Positions 41,499 through 50,564 of a stretch of 64,000 nucleotides of DNA are shown one piece after another. The notes under the pieces are model-generated. The model saw only the letters and a program-made list of their open reading frames with translations. It was not told the DNA's origin and ran no database searches. The stretch comes from Streptomyces phaeofaciens. Its GTDB lineage: Bacteria > Actinomycetota > Actinomycetes > Streptomycetales > Streptomycetaceae. The stretch spans positions 1-64,000 of the forward strand of contig NZ_BMSA01000015.1 of the NCBI RefSeq assembly GCF_014648915.1, given 5' to 3'. Both the position numbers and the translations under genes were made by a program. Within the stretch, counting starts at the first letter, position 1; each line of letters opens with the position of its first letter.

Positions 41499-42539
41499 TC
41501 AGGGCGGGACCGCCGGGGCGGGCGGCGGCCCGGTGCCGGAGTCCACGGCGGTGCCGGTGCCGCCGCGCAGCCGGCGGCGGGCCGCGTATCCGGCCAGCCC
41601 GACGGCGAGGAGCAGGGTGCCGCCGTAGAACAGCGGGACCGTCCAGAAGTCGCCGCCCAGTTGGCCGATGCCGGTGAGGCCGACGGCCAGGACGGCGACG
41701 GCCACGACGGTGCCGAGGGCGTTGGGCCTGCCCGGTCTGATCGCCGTGGCGCCGAGGAGGGCGCCGACGAAGGCGGGCAGCAGATAGTCGAGGCCGACGC
41801 TCGGATTGCCGATCTGCTGCTGGGCGGCGAGCAGCACCCCGGCACAGCCGACGATCAGCCCCGACGCGGTGAACGCGTACACGGTGTACGTGCGGGTCGG
41901 GATGCCGACGAGGTCGGCGGCGCGCGGGTTGGAGCCGACGACGTACAGGCAGCGGCCCAGCGGAAGCCGTTCCAGGACCAGCCAGAGCACGGCGGCGAGG
42001 GCGAGCACGTAGAAGGCGGGGACCGGGAGGCCGAGGAACGTGGAGTCGTAGAGGTCGGTGAAGGCCGGCGGCAGGCCTTGGGGGCCGGGAACGATCCGGC
42101 TGCCGTCGGTGATCCAGCCGGTGACGGCGTACATCATGCTGCCGGTGCCGAGGGTGGCGATGAAGGAGTCGATCCGGCCGAACTCGACGACGACACCGTT
42201 GAGGACGCCCACGGCGGCGCCGCCGGCGATCACCGTGAGACAGGCGAGCGGCCAGGGCCAGCCCTCGTCGACGATGAGGCGCAGCACCATGACGTGGGCC
42301 AGGCCGAGGCCGTAGCCGAGGGAGAGGTCGAAGGCGCCGGTGACGATGGGGACCATCGCGGCGAGCGCGAGGATGGCCGGGATGGACTGGTTGGACAGGA
42401 TCGAGTCGACGGTGTCGAGGGTGGGGAAGGTGCGCGGCAGGGCGAGGGAGAAGACCAGGACGAGCAGGGCGGTGAGGGCGAGCAGTCCATAGGCGCCGAT
42501 GAGGTGCCCAGCGGGCCGGCGCGGGCGCCGGGCCGTCAT
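41499..42539 (-). CDS. Ribose-type sugar ABC transporter permease
   Basis: 346 residues, about nine or ten membrane segments, of the RbsC/BPD_transp_2 family. The conserved loop GNPSVGLDYLLPAFVGALLGAT (~236) is the family's G....LP..A....GG segment. The start codon overlaps the ATPase stop by 4 bp (ATGA at 42539-42536), so synthesis is coupled. A single permease gene probably forms a homodimer. The C-terminal 25 residues are a Pro/Thr-rich tail. Confidence 0.9.
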   Translation of the reverse strand: MTARRPRRPAGHLIGAYGLLALTALLVLVFSLALPRTFPTLDTVDSILSNQSIPAILALAAMVPIVTGAFDLSLGYGLGLAHVMVLRLIVDEGWPWPLACLTVIAGGAAVGVLNGVVVEFGRIDSFIATLGTGSMMYAVTGWITDGSRIVPGPQGLPPAFTDLYDSTFLGLPVPAFYVLALAAVLWLVLERLPLGRCLYVVGSNPRAADLVGIPTRTYTVYAFTASGLIVGCAGVLLAAQQQIGNPSVGLDYLLPAFVGALLGATAIRPGRPNALGTVVAVAVLAVGLTGIGQLGGDFWTVPLFYGGTLLLAVGLAGYAARRRLRGGTGTAVDSGTGPPPAPAVPP

Positions 42540-44080
42540 GGGCGGGATCCGGTCGCGGGCGGGGGCAGGGCCGAGGCGGCGCGGGTGAGCGCGGCCACGG
42601 TGAGGGACGGGCCGCTCAGCTCGGCCGTCACCGTCCCGCGGACGAGGACCAGGGCGCGTCGGCAGACGCCCACGACCTCCTCGGAGTCGGTGGAGACGAG
42701 CAGCACGGCGAGCCCCTGGGCCAGCGCCTCGGCGAGCAGCCGGTGGATCGTGGCCTTGGCGCCGATGTCCACGCTCGCGGTCGGCTCCTCCAGGATCAGC
42801 AGGCGCGGGCCGGCCGGGAGCCAGCGGCCGATCATGACCTTCTGCTGGTTGCCGCCGGACAGCGTGGCGACGGGGGCCTCACTGTCGCCGGGGCGCACCG
42901 CGAACCGTGCGATGAGACGGGCGGCCTCGGCGCGTTCGCGGCGCGGACGGATCCGGCGCGACGCCGGCCGGCCCGCGGCCCGGGGGTTGGCCAGGAGGTT
43001 CTCCCGTACGGTCAGCCGGGGGAGGCAGCCCTCGCGCAGCCGGTCGCCGGGGACCAGGCCGACCCCGCGCGCGACGGCGTCGGCGACCGTGCGGGGGCGG
43101 TAGGGCCGTCCGTCGAGCAAGGCGCGTCCGCCGAGCAGCGGGCGGGCGCCGGCCAGGGCGCGGCCCAGGGCGCTCTGCCCGGCGCCCGAGAGGCCGACCA
43201 GCCCCAGTGCCTCCCCCGCGCGCAGCTCCAGGCTCACCGGTCCCGCGCCCGTGGTGCGTACGCCGTCGAGGGTGAGGACGGCCGGTCCGGTGGCGTCGGC
43301 CGGGGCGGCGGGCGGGTGGTCGGCCGGCTGCTCGCCGACGATGTCGTGCACGAGGCGGGCGGGGCTGTGGCCGGCCAGCGGCCCGCGGCTGACGAGCCGG
43401 CCGTCCCGCAGCACGGCGAAGGCGTCGGCGACCTGGTACACCTCGTCGAGGCGGTGACTCACGTAGAGGAGGGCGTGGCCGCGGTCGCGCAGCCCGTGCA
43501 GGACGTCGAAGAGCCGGGCGCAGTCGGTGGCGGGGAGGCGGGCGGTCGGCTCGTCCAGGACGATGAGCCGCGCGTCCGTCGCGAGGGCCCTGGCGATCGC
43601 GACGAGCGAGCGCTCGGCCGGGGCGAGGCGGGCGATCGGGGTGTCGGGGTCCAGGTGCGCGGCGACGGTCCGCAGGGCGTCGGCGCCGCGCTCCCGGGTC
43701 CGCCGCCAGGAGATCAGTCCGGCGCGGCGCGGATAGCCGGCGCTCAGGGCGATGTTCTCGGCGACGGTCATCCACTCCACCAGGCCGAGGTCCTGGTGGA
43801 TGAAGGACATGGCGCGGGCGGCGGCATGGCTGCCGAGCGGGTGCCCGTCGACGGTGACGCGGCCCGTGTCGGCGCGGTGGACGCCGGCGAGCACCTTGAT
43901 GAGCGTGGACTTCCCGGCCCCGTTGGGTCCGAGGAGGGCGAGGACGCTGCCGGCGTGGACGTCGAGATCGACACCGTCCAGGGCGACGGTCCCGCCGAAA
44001 CGCTTGCCGAGCCCTCGGATGCTGACCACGGCTTCCGCTCCGGCGGGGGTCGCCACGGACGGGTCGGGAGTGTCGTGCAC
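42536..44080 (-). CDS. Ribose-type sugar ABC transporter ATP-binding protein (tandem NBD)
   Basis: 514 residues with two ABC domains. NBD1 has Walker A GPNGAGKST (51-59) and Walker B LIVLDEPTA. NBD2 has a degenerate Walker A GLSGAGQSA (~297), signature LSGGNQQK (~405) and LLILEEPTASVD. This asymmetry is normal for RbsA/XylG-type proteins. It is the first gene of the operon, and the dyad at 44127-44149 lies 47 bp upstream. The nearest regulators are not LacI, ROK or DeoR proteins, so the controlling repressor is encoded elsewhere. The imported sugar cannot be deduced. Confidence 0.92.
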   Translation of the reverse strand: MHDTPDPSVATPAGAEAVVSIRGLGKRFGGTVALDGVDLDVHAGSVLALLGPNGAGKSTLIKVLAGVHRADTGRVTVDGHPLGSHAAARAMSFIHQDLGLVEWMTVAENIALSAGYPRRAGLISWRRTRERGADALRTVAAHLDPDTPIARLAPAERSLVAIARALATDARLIVLDEPTARLPATDCARLFDVLHGLRDRGHALLYVSHRLDEVYQVADAFAVLRDGRLVSRGPLAGHSPARLVHDIVGEQPADHPPAAPADATGPAVLTLDGVRTTGAGPVSLELRAGEALGLVGLSGAGQSALGRALAGARPLLGGRALLDGRPYRPRTVADAVARGVGLVPGDRLREGCLPRLTVRENLLANPRAAGRPASRRIRPRRERAEAARLIARFAVRPGDSEAPVATLSGGNQQKVMIGRWLPAGPRLLILEEPTASVDIGAKATIHRLLAEALAQGLAVLLVSTDSEEVVGVCRRALVLVRGTVTAELSGPSLTVAALTRAASALPPPATGSRP

Positions 44081-44126
44081 GGGACATCTCCGGGGGTCGG
44101 CCTGTTCACGGGGATAGTAGCCGGGC

Positions 44127-44149
44127 GAATGTCATTGTTTACGACATTC
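44127..44149. promoter_or_regulatory. Operator-like dyad upstream of sugar transporter operon
   Basis: GAATGTC, 9-bp spacer (ATTGTTTAC), GACATTC. The dyad is long, AT-rich compared with its surroundings and centred about 58 bp before the ABC ATPase start. A sugar-responsive repressor (LacI or ROK family) is the natural candidate, but no such gene is next to the operon. Confidence 0.6.
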
Positions 44150-44166
44150 CGGGCGCCGGTTCCGTG

Positions 44167-47100
44167 TCACGCGCCGTCGAGCCCGCATTCGGCCCAGATG
44201 ACCTTGCCCTCCGGCAGATGGCGGGTCCCCCAGGTCCGCGCCAGCTGCGCGACGAGGAACAGGCCACGTCCGCCCTCGTCGCTGAGCGCGGCCTGACGCA
44301 GGTGCGGGGCGGTGTTGCTGCTGTCGGAGACCTCGCAGATCAGCGTGCGGTGATGCAGCAGCCGTACCCGGACGGTCCCGGAGCCGTGCCGGATGGCGTT
44401 GGTGACCAGCTCGCTCAGGATCAGCTCGGCGGCGAACGCCGTCTCCTCGAGGCCCCAGTCGGCCAGTTGCCGCATCGCGGAGGCGCGGACCTCACCGACG
44501 AGGGACGGATCGGGGGCCAACTCCCAGGCGGCGATCCGGCCGGGGTCCAGGGCGTGGGTGCGGGCCACGAGCAGGGCGATGTCGTCGCAGGGGTGGGCGG
44601 GCGCCACGCTGTCCAGGATCGCCTGACAGGTGTCCTCGGGGCTGCGTTCCGGATGGTGGGCCAGCGCGCCGCGCAACTGGTCGAGGACGAGGTCCACATC
44701 GCGGTGGCGGTCCTCGATGAGCCCGTCGGTGTAGAGGACCAGCTGACTGTCCTCGGGGACGTCGATCTCGACCGCGTCGAACGGCAGCCCGCCGAGGCCG
44801 AGCGGGGGCCCGGCGGGCAGTTCGGGGTACGAGACGGTGCCGTCGGGGCGGACCAGGGCGGGCGGCGGATGGCCGGCGCGGGCCATCACGCAGCACTGCG
44901 CGGTCGGGTCGTAGATCACGTACAGACAGGTCGCGCCGATGATGCCGACGCCCTCTCCGTCCGGGTCGTCGCGGTCCATGCGCCCCACGAGGTTGTCGAG
45001 GTGGGCGAGGACCTCGTCCGGCGGGAAGTCGAGTTCCGCGAAGCTGCGGGCGGCGGTGCGCAGCCGGCCCATGGTGGCGGCGGAGAGCATGCCGTGCCCG
45101 ACGACGTCGCCGACCAGGAGTCCGATGCGGGCCCCGGAGAGCGGGATGACGTCGTACCAGTCGCCGCCGACATCGGATTCGGCGGGGAGATAGCGGTGGG
45201 CGACCTCGACGGCGTCCTGGTCGGGCAGACCGTGCGGCAGGAGCCTGCGCTGGAGCGCCAGGACCGTCGCACGCTCGCGGGTGTAGCGCCGTGCGTTGTC
45301 GATGGACAGGGCGGCACGGTTGGCGAGTTCCTGCGCCAGCGACCGGTCGTCGTCACCGAAGGGGGCGGGATCCTGGGCGCGGTAGAAGCTGGCGACCCCC
45401 AGGACGACCCCGCGCGCGAGGAGGGGTACGGCGATCAGCGAGTGCACATGGGCCAGCAGCTGTGCGGTGTGCTCGGGGTCCTGAGCGAGCCAGCCCGCGG
45501 CGACCTTCAGATCCGGTTCCAGCTCCGCCCGGCCGCCGGTCAGACAGCGCAGCTGGGGCGCGGTCGGGCCGAACTCGATCCGCCTGCCGGCCGGCATGAA
45601 GGGGAGGTCGCGACGGAGCCCGTGGACCACCGTGCGGCGCAGGTCGCCGAGCGGATCACCGGACTCCTCGCCCCGCAGCACGGCCTCGGGCAGGTCGACG
45701 GTGACGTAGTCGGCGAGCCTCGGGACCGCCGTCTCGGCGAGCTCCTCGGCGGTGCGGCGCACGTCCAGGGTGGTGCCGATACGGGCGCTGGCCTCGGACA
45801 GCAGCTCCAGACGACGCCGGGCGGCCACGGCGTACGCGCCGACGTGGGGCTCACCGACCAGGACGAGGCCTCGGGCGGAGGGGGGTGGCTCGGCGTGGCC
45901 GGCCTGGTCGGTGCGACCGGTTCGGCTGCCGTGGCCGGCTCGGCTGCCGTGGCCGGCTTGGCCGGCGCGTCCGGCGTCTTCGGGCAGGGGGGCGAACAGC
46001 GGTCGTCCGGCGGGTGCGGCGTGTTCCGTGTATGCGGTGTGTTCGGCGTGCCGGGCGTCGTCGGCGGGCCCGGTCGCAGGCGCCGGAGGCGGCGGTTCGG
46101 CGCCGATGCCGTCGATCATCACGCCGCCGCCGGGCACGGAGGTCGGGACGCGTCGGCCCGGCGAGCCGGCGGTGAGCGACGCGAGCCGGGAGACGGCTGC
46201 GACGACGGCGGGGGCGGCGGCGAAGCCCGGCAGCGTGTCGCCCTGGTGCGGGATGGCGGCCCGGGGCTCGACCGGCGGCAGGCCGGGAAGGACGACCTCG
46301 ATGGCGACACCGGCCACCCCCGAGGCGCTCGTCATCGGACGGCTCACCAGCGCGACCCGCCGGCCATGGGGCAGGGTCACGTCGACCGCGGCCCGCTGTC
46401 CGCGGGAGATCAGTTCGGCGGCCCGTTCCAGGAGGATCGCCCGGTCACGGGGGGAGAGCCCGAGGGCGGGTTCGTCCAACGCGACACCGCGCGGCGGACC
46501 GCCGGCGGCCTCGGTGCCCGTGGCCAGGTACGCCCGCAGCAGCGCGCGCTCGCGCGCGGAACTCTGCCCCAGCAGCCGCCGTTCCACGGCCTGTGCCGCC
46601 TTGCGGATGACGACACCCAGCGCCGGGCTGTCGGCGTTGCGCGGATAGCCGAAGCACAGCACGCCCTCTATCCGCCCGCTGAGCGGGTCACGGACCGGCA
46701 GTGCGACGCAGGCGCTCCGCTGGGAGCGCTCCGCGAAGTGCTCGGCGCCATGCACCCGGATGAACCGGCGCTCCGCCAGGGCGAGGCCGATGCCGTTGGT
46801 GCCGGCGAACCGCTCGGCGAACACGAAGCCCGGCACGCGCTGGATCGCCGGGAGGCGGGCGGCCAGCGAGGCCTGCCCGAAGCGGCGCAGGAGGACGGTG
46901 CCGTCGGCGTCGGCGACGGAGATGTTGATCTCGCTGCCGGAGAACCGGTACTGCAACCGGTCCAGCACCGGCACGGCCGCGCGGACGATCCGGCCCTCCG
47001 GGTCGAAATCCTCCCGGAAGGGCAGGTCCGACCTGTCCGGGGAGAGGCCCAGGGTGCGGCAGCGTTGCCACGAGTCCAGGATCGACGTGCGCACACGCCC

Positions 47101-47205
47101 CTGCGCGACCGGTTCTCCCTGGAGAAACCGTTCACGGAAACGGACGGGCCCCGTGCCGTCCGTCACCCGCCCCGGCGGTATCGGTTCTCGGCCGGACCGA
47201 ACCAC
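44167..47205 (-). CDS. GAF-GAF-PP2C (SpoIIE)-HATPase signalling phosphatase
   Basis: 1,012 residues, cytoplasmic. Order: N-terminal SILDSWQRC and GAF1 (~60-220, the layout of sigma-54-activator sensors); variable linker (~330-450) with GH/SR repeats; GAF2 (~465-640); SpoIIE-type PP2C phosphatase (~660-880: GDWYDVI ~678, VGDVVGHG ~698, YTDGLIE ~823); C-terminal HATPase_c of anti-sigma-kinase type (ELVTNAIRHG ~932, GRGLFLVAQL). Such proteins act in partner-switching control of sigma factors: the phosphatase reactivates anti-anti-sigma factors and the kinase domain opposes it. The GTG at 47205 is the start that fits the family N-terminus. No partner genes lie adjacent. It is the downstream neighbour of the second cyclase gene. 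Confidence 0.88.
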   Translation of the reverse strand: MVRSGREPIPPGRVTDGTGPVRFRERFLQGEPVAQGRVRTSILDSWQRCRTLGLSPDRSDLPFREDFDPEGRIVRAAVPVLDRLQYRFSGSEINISVADADGTVLLRRFGQASLAARLPAIQRVPGFVFAERFAGTNGIGLALAERRFIRVHGAEHFAERSQRSACVALPVRDPLSGRIEGVLCFGYPRNADSPALGVVIRKAAQAVERRLLGQSSARERALLRAYLATGTEAAGGPPRGVALDEPALGLSPRDRAILLERAAELISRGQRAAVDVTLPHGRRVALVSRPMTSASGVAGVAIEVVLPGLPPVEPRAAIPHQGDTLPGFAAAPAVVAAVSRLASLTAGSPGRRVPTSVPGGGVMIDGIGAEPPPPAPATGPADDARHAEHTAYTEHAAPAGRPLFAPLPEDAGRAGQAGHGSRAGHGSRTGRTDQAGHAEPPPSARGLVLVGEPHVGAYAVAARRRLELLSEASARIGTTLDVRRTAEELAETAVPRLADYVTVDLPEAVLRGEESGDPLGDLRRTVVHGLRRDLPFMPAGRRIEFGPTAPQLRCLTGGRAELEPDLKVAAGWLAQDPEHTAQLLAHVHSLIAVPLLARGVVLGVASFYRAQDPAPFGDDDRSLAQELANRAALSIDNARRYTRERATVLALQRRLLPHGLPDQDAVEVAHRYLPAESDVGGDWYDVIPLSGARIGLLVGDVVGHGMLSAATMGRLRTAARSFAELDFPPDEVLAHLDNLVGRMDRDDPDGEGVGIIGATCLYVIYDPTAQCCVMARAGHPPPALVRPDGTVSYPELPAGPPLGLGGLPFDAVEIDVPEDSQLVLYTDGLIEDRHRDVDLVLDQLRGALAHHPERSPEDTCQAILDSVAPAHPCDDIALLVARTHALDPGRIAAWELAPDPSLVGEVRASAMRQLADWGLEETAFAAELILSELVTNAIRHGSGTVRVRLLHHRTLICEVSDSSNTAPHLRQAALSDEGGRGLFLVAQLARTWGTRHLPEGKVIWAECGLDGA
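45922..45957. repeat. Perfect 18-bp tandem duplication in the phosphatase linker
   Basis: Two identical 18-bp copies (45922-45939 and 45940-45957) encode the repeated six-residue unit in the linker segment AGHGSRAGHGSR between GAF1 and GAF2. Linker length may vary between strains by this unit. Confidence 0.8.
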
Positions 47206-47356
47206 GTCTCGCCTCGCTCACGCCCACGGCATTCCGGATTTCGCGAAGAAACTGACATTGCCGAGGATACGGACATAAGGGGCACTAGTCACGACGCGCC
47301 TGACCGCGCACACGGTCGGCCCCGCCCGGGCCGACCCCCGGAGGACGGCGACCGGG

Positions 47357-47440
47357 GCGACCGTCGGAGCACGGGGATCCGCGCGACCGTCGGAGCACGG
47401 GGACCCGCGTGACCGTCGCCCCATGGGGACCTGCGTGACC
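47357..47440. repeat. 26-bp tandem repeats, three copies and part of a fourth
   Basis: Copies start at 47357, 47383 and 47409, and a partial copy starts at 47435 and runs into the end of the next gene. Consensus GCGACCGTCGGAGCACGGGG; copies 1 and 2 differ by one base, copy 3 by several. The array lies between the phosphatase gene and the cyclase gene. There is no gene in the 47206-47441 gap. Confidence 0.75.
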
Positions 47441-47441
47441 G

Positions 47442-48425
47442 TCAGAGGACCGCGACCGGGGTGACCGGCGAACCCGTCCCGCCCGGGATGTTCAGCGGAG
47501 TCACCACGATCATGAACTCGTACCGCCCGGCCTCCGCTGCCGCCCCGGAGAGTGCCTCCAGGTCGAGGTTGTCCAGCAGCGGCACCCCCATCGCGGCGAG
47601 GGCCAGCGCATGCACCGGCGCGTGCACGCCCTCCACCGGCGAGGGCCGTACGTCGCTGTCGCCGTCGCTCCCGATCACCGCGACACCCCGCTCGGCCAGC
47701 AGGGGTACGGCGTCCACGTGGAAGCCCGCGCTCCGCGCGCCGGAGTCCCAGGCGCCGAGTTCCGCGCGGCGGCGGACGTGCCCGGTGCGCAGCAGCACGC
47801 CGTCCCCCTCGCCGATCGTCACCCCGAGCGCCCGCTCCGCGGCGAGGACGTCCTTCGCGCGCACCGCCCGGCCGGGCTCCAGCCAGCGGACGCCGAGGAC
47901 GGCGGGGAGGTCCAGGAGCACTCCGGTCGTCACGAGGGCCCCGAGCGCCGGCACCGCGCCGAAGCGGGCGCCTCCGGCGTCGACGGCCTCGCGCGCCGCA
48001 CGGCCGTCGTAGAGCCGTCCCCGAAAGGCGATGTGGGAGAGCGCGTCGAGGTGGGTGACGCTCCTGCCGTGGTAGTCGGCGGCGATGAAGTCCTTGTGGA
48101 CGGAGGGTTCCGGGCTCTCCACGTCACCGAGGTCGGTCATGTGGTGCAGGGCGGGCCTGGGGTTGTCGGGGCCGGGCCGGACGTCCCAGGGCAGGGCCAT
48201 CGGCACGACCTTCCCGGACCGCACCCGGGCGGCGGCCCGCCGTACATGGTCCGCGGTCACCCGGTTCCAGGCGCCGCGGTCGGCCGGGTCCCAGCGGCCC
48301 CAGGTGCGCACCGCCTCGAAGAGCGCGTCGAACGCGCTCCGGGAGACGGCGGGGCCGTTGCCGTCGCCGTCGCCGCTGTCACTGCCGCCGCCGCGGCTGC
48401 CGGAAGGGTCCGGCCTACGAGCCAC
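47442..48425 (-). CDS. Cyclase-family hydrolase, second paralogue
   Basis: 327 residues. The metal motif reads HGRSVTHLDALSH (~120-132), the HxxTHxDxxxH form of the cyclase family. The enzyme is longer than the 261-residue paralogue at 38761 because of a Gly/Ser/Asp-rich N-terminus of ~28 residues and longer loops (WGRWDPADRGAWNR). GTG 48425 overlaps the DEAD-box helicase stop by 11 bp, and I see no better start. Substrate unknown. Members of this longer group are found in many actinomycetes outside tryptophan catabolism. Confidence 0.82.
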   Translation of the reverse strand: MARRPDPSGSRGGGSDSGDGDGNGPAVSRSAFDALFEAVRTWGRWDPADRGAWNRVTADHVRRAAARVRSGKVVPMALPWDVRPGPDNPRPALHHMTDLGDVESPEPSVHKDFIAADYHGRSVTHLDALSHIAFRGRLYDGRAAREAVDAGGARFGAVPALGALVTTGVLLDLPAVLGVRWLEPGRAVRAKDVLAAERALGVTIGEGDGVLLRTGHVRRRAELGAWDSGARSAGFHVDAVPLLAERGVAVIGSDGDSDVRPSPVEGVHAPVHALALAAMGVPLLDNLDLEALSGAAAEAGRYEFMIVVTPLNIPGGTGSPVTPVAVL

Positions 48426-49827
48426 GGCGGATCCGGGCGGCCTTGCGGGCCTCGGCCGTCAGGCGGGCCTCGGCGGACCGGCGCGACTCGCCGCCGGACC
48501 GGCCGGCACGCCCCGGACGGGTGCCCATGCCGCGGAAGGGAGCACCGCCACGCTTCGCGCGATCCGCGGCCGGCTCGGCGCCGCCGACGGGGACACCGGA
48601 GGGAGCCTGCGCGCCGGTGATCCGGCTCAGCGCGGCCTCGCCGGAGCGGACCTGCGTGACCTGCGGCCTGATGCCCGCGTCGGACAGGAGACGGGCCATG
48701 TCCCGGCGCTGGTTGGGCAGGACCAGCGTGACGACGACCCCGGACTCACCGGCGCGGGCGGTTCGGCCACCGCGGTGCAGGTAGTCCTTGTGGTCGCTGG
48801 GCGGGTCGACGTTGACGACGAGGTCGAGGTCGTCGATGTGCAGGCCCCGGGCCGCGACGTTGGTGGCGACCAGCACCGTCACCTGGCCGTCCTTGAACCG
48901 GGCCAGGGTGTGGGTGCGCTGGGGCTGCGACTTGCCGCCGTGCAGGGCCGCGGCCCTGACGCCGCTGCCCAGCAGATGCCTGGTGAACTGGTCGACCGCG
49001 TGCTTGGTGTCCAGGAACATGAGCACGCGCCCTTCGCGGGCGGCGATCTCGGTGGCGGTGGCGTGCTTGTCGGCGCCGTGCACCTGCAGCACGTGGTGCT
49101 CCATCGTGGTGACGGCGCCCGCCGACGGGTCGACCGAGTGGACCACCGGGTCATGGAGGTACTGCCGGACCAGCAGGTCGATGTTGCGGTCCAGCGTGGC
49201 CGAGAACAGCATGCGCTGGCCGTCGGGGCGCACCTGGTCCAGCAGTGCGGTGACCTGGGGCAGGAAGCCCATGTCGGCCATCTGGTCGGCCTCGTCCAGG
49301 ACGGTGATGCTCACCCGGTCCAGGCGGCACGCCTTGCGCTCCACGAGATCCGTGAGGCGGCCGGGTGTCGCGATCACGACCTCGGCCCCGTCGCGCAGAG
49401 CGGCTGCCTGCCTGCTGATCGAGATGCCGCCGACCACCGTGGCCAGCCGCAGCTTCAGCAGCCGGGCGTACGGGGTGAGCACATCGGCGACCTGCTGGGC
49501 CAGCTCGCGCGTGGGGACGAGGACGAGGGCCAGCGGCTTGCGCGCCTCGGCACGCTGTCCGGCCGTGCGCACGAGGAGCGCCAGGCCGAAGGCGAGCGTC
49601 TTGCCCGATCCGGTGCGCCCGCGCCCCAGGACGTCACGCCCCGCGAGGGAGTTCGGCAGGGTGGCGGCCTGGATCGGGAACGGCTCGGTCACGCCGAGGC
49701 CGGTCAGCATGTCCACCAACGCGGCCGGCATGTCCAGCTCGCCGAAGGTCGCGGCCTCGGGAAGCGCCGGAGTGACGGTGACCGGTAGCGCGAACTCCCC
49801 CTGTGGTGCGGGACGCCCCTGGCTCAT
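48415..49827 (-). CDS. DEAD-box RNA helicase
   Basis: 470 residues. Motif I RGRTGSGKT (69-77), motif II DEAD in VLDEADQM (~180), motif III SAT in LFSATL (~207), and motif VI HRGGRTARAGE. The C-terminal tail is basic and Arg-rich (~410-470), an RNA-binding extension. ATG 49827 is chosen over an upstream frame because GAAAGG precedes it. It sits just downstream of cspA on the same strand, separated by the cspA terminator, a pairing that suggests a cold-stress RNA-remodelling role. The last 11 bp overlap the next gene. Confidence 0.93.
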   Translation of the reverse strand: MSQGRPAPQGEFALPVTVTPALPEAATFGELDMPAALVDMLTGLGVTEPFPIQAATLPNSLAGRDVLGRGRTGSGKTLAFGLALLVRTAGQRAEARKPLALVLVPTRELAQQVADVLTPYARLLKLRLATVVGGISISRQAAALRDGAEVVIATPGRLTDLVERKACRLDRVSITVLDEADQMADMGFLPQVTALLDQVRPDGQRMLFSATLDRNIDLLVRQYLHDPVVHSVDPSAGAVTTMEHHVLQVHGADKHATATEIAAREGRVLMFLDTKHAVDQFTRHLLGSGVRAAALHGGKSQPQRTHTLARFKDGQVTVLVATNVAARGLHIDDLDLVVNVDPPSDHKDYLHRGGRTARAGESGVVVTLVLPNQRRDMARLLSDAGIRPQVTQVRSGEAALSRITGAQAPSGVPVGGAEPAADRAKRGGAPFRGMGTRPGRAGRSGGESRRSAEARLTAEARKAARIRRGS

Positions 49828-49968
49828 GAAGAACCTTTCTCGACAGGGCACGCATCGAGGAATTCCCGACAGGAACCAGTCGGATGAATCGCAAGAACGA
49901 GCCGAATGTATGACCGTACGACCAAGGGATGGAAGGAAATCCCTCGCCCGGAGTAAGAAAAGAGAAAG

Positions 49969-50013
49969 AAAAACAAAAAAGCTGGGGCCCCACCCTGAGG
50001 TGGGGGCCCCAAC
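49969..50013 (-). terminator. Strong intrinsic terminator after cspA
   Basis: A GC-rich stem (GGTGGGGGCCCCAAC paired with GCTGGGGCCCCACC, loop CTGA, 49981-50013) is followed on the minus strand by TTTTTTG and TTTTTC. It is one of the clearest intrinsic terminators in the window. Confidence 0.85.
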
Positions 50014-50032
50014 TGTGTCATGCGCTTTCGCG

Positions 50033-50236
50033 TCAGGCGGGAGTGATGTTCTCCGCCTGCGGGCCCTTCTGGCCCTGCGTGACGTCGAAGTTCACCTTCT
50101 GGCCTTCCTGGAGCTCACGGAAGCCCTGGGCGGCGATGTTCGAGTAGTGAGCGAAGACGTCCGGGCCGCCCCCGTCCTGCTCGATGAAGCCGAAGCCCTT
50201 TTCCGCGTTGAACCACTTGACGGTGCCAGTAGCCAT
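50033..50236 (-). CDS. cspA: Cold-shock protein CspA family
   Basis: 67 residues, a complete cold-shock domain: MATGTVKWFNAEKGFGFIEQD with RNP1 KGFGFI and RNP2 DVFAHY. It binds single-stranded RNA or DNA and melts structures in mRNA. Strong GAAGGAG lies 6 bp before ATG 50236. The 5' leader has a stable hairpin (50263-50283). The gene is ended by the terminator at 49969-50013 and followed by a DEAD-box helicase on the same strand. Confidence 0.95.
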   Translation of the reverse strand: MATGTVKWFNAEKGFGFIEQDGGGPDVFAHYSNIAAQGFRELQEGQKVNFDVTQGQKGPQAENITPA

Positions 50237-50262
50237 GTCATCTCCTTCGGGGCAGTGCCCGC

Positions 50263-50283
50263 GGGTTCGCACTGTGCGAACCC
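50263..50283 (-). promoter_or_regulatory. Hairpin in cspA 5' leader
   Basis: GGGTTCGCA, loop of 3, TGCGAACCC: a perfect 9-bp stem starting 27 nt before the cspA start codon. Cold-shock genes commonly have structured leaders that change with temperature, so a thermosensor role is possible; the ribosome site itself is not in the stem. Confidence 0.45.
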
Positions 50284-50421
50284 CTGCGTCGCGACAATGA
50301 ACCCCGTCCGGATAAGCACCGGAGATACAGAAATGCCCGACGGCATACGGCCGCCAAGGCACTTGAAGTTTCGGGAACCACAACTGCAACTATCACCAAG
50401 CTTAGCACGATGGATAGATCC

Positions 50422-50441
50422 GCACATTGAGTGAAATGTGC
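50422..50441. promoter_or_regulatory. Inverted repeat GCACATT-N6-AATGTGC
   Basis: A 7-bp dyad in the 328-bp region between cspA and the DUF4177 gene, about 190 bp upstream of cspA and 124 bp upstream of the other gene. It is an operator candidate; no regulator is known. The rest of this region shows no gene. Confidence 0.35.
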
Positions 50442-50564
50442 ACCTCCTGCCCCGGCCTTCTCCACGCCGCCTCCGGGAACCGCGGGGCACCGTTCCCGGC
50501 CCGAGTGGTTGGCTGTCCCCCGGTTCTGTTCTGTCAGCCAGTCCCTCCGCAGGAAGGCCCCGCC

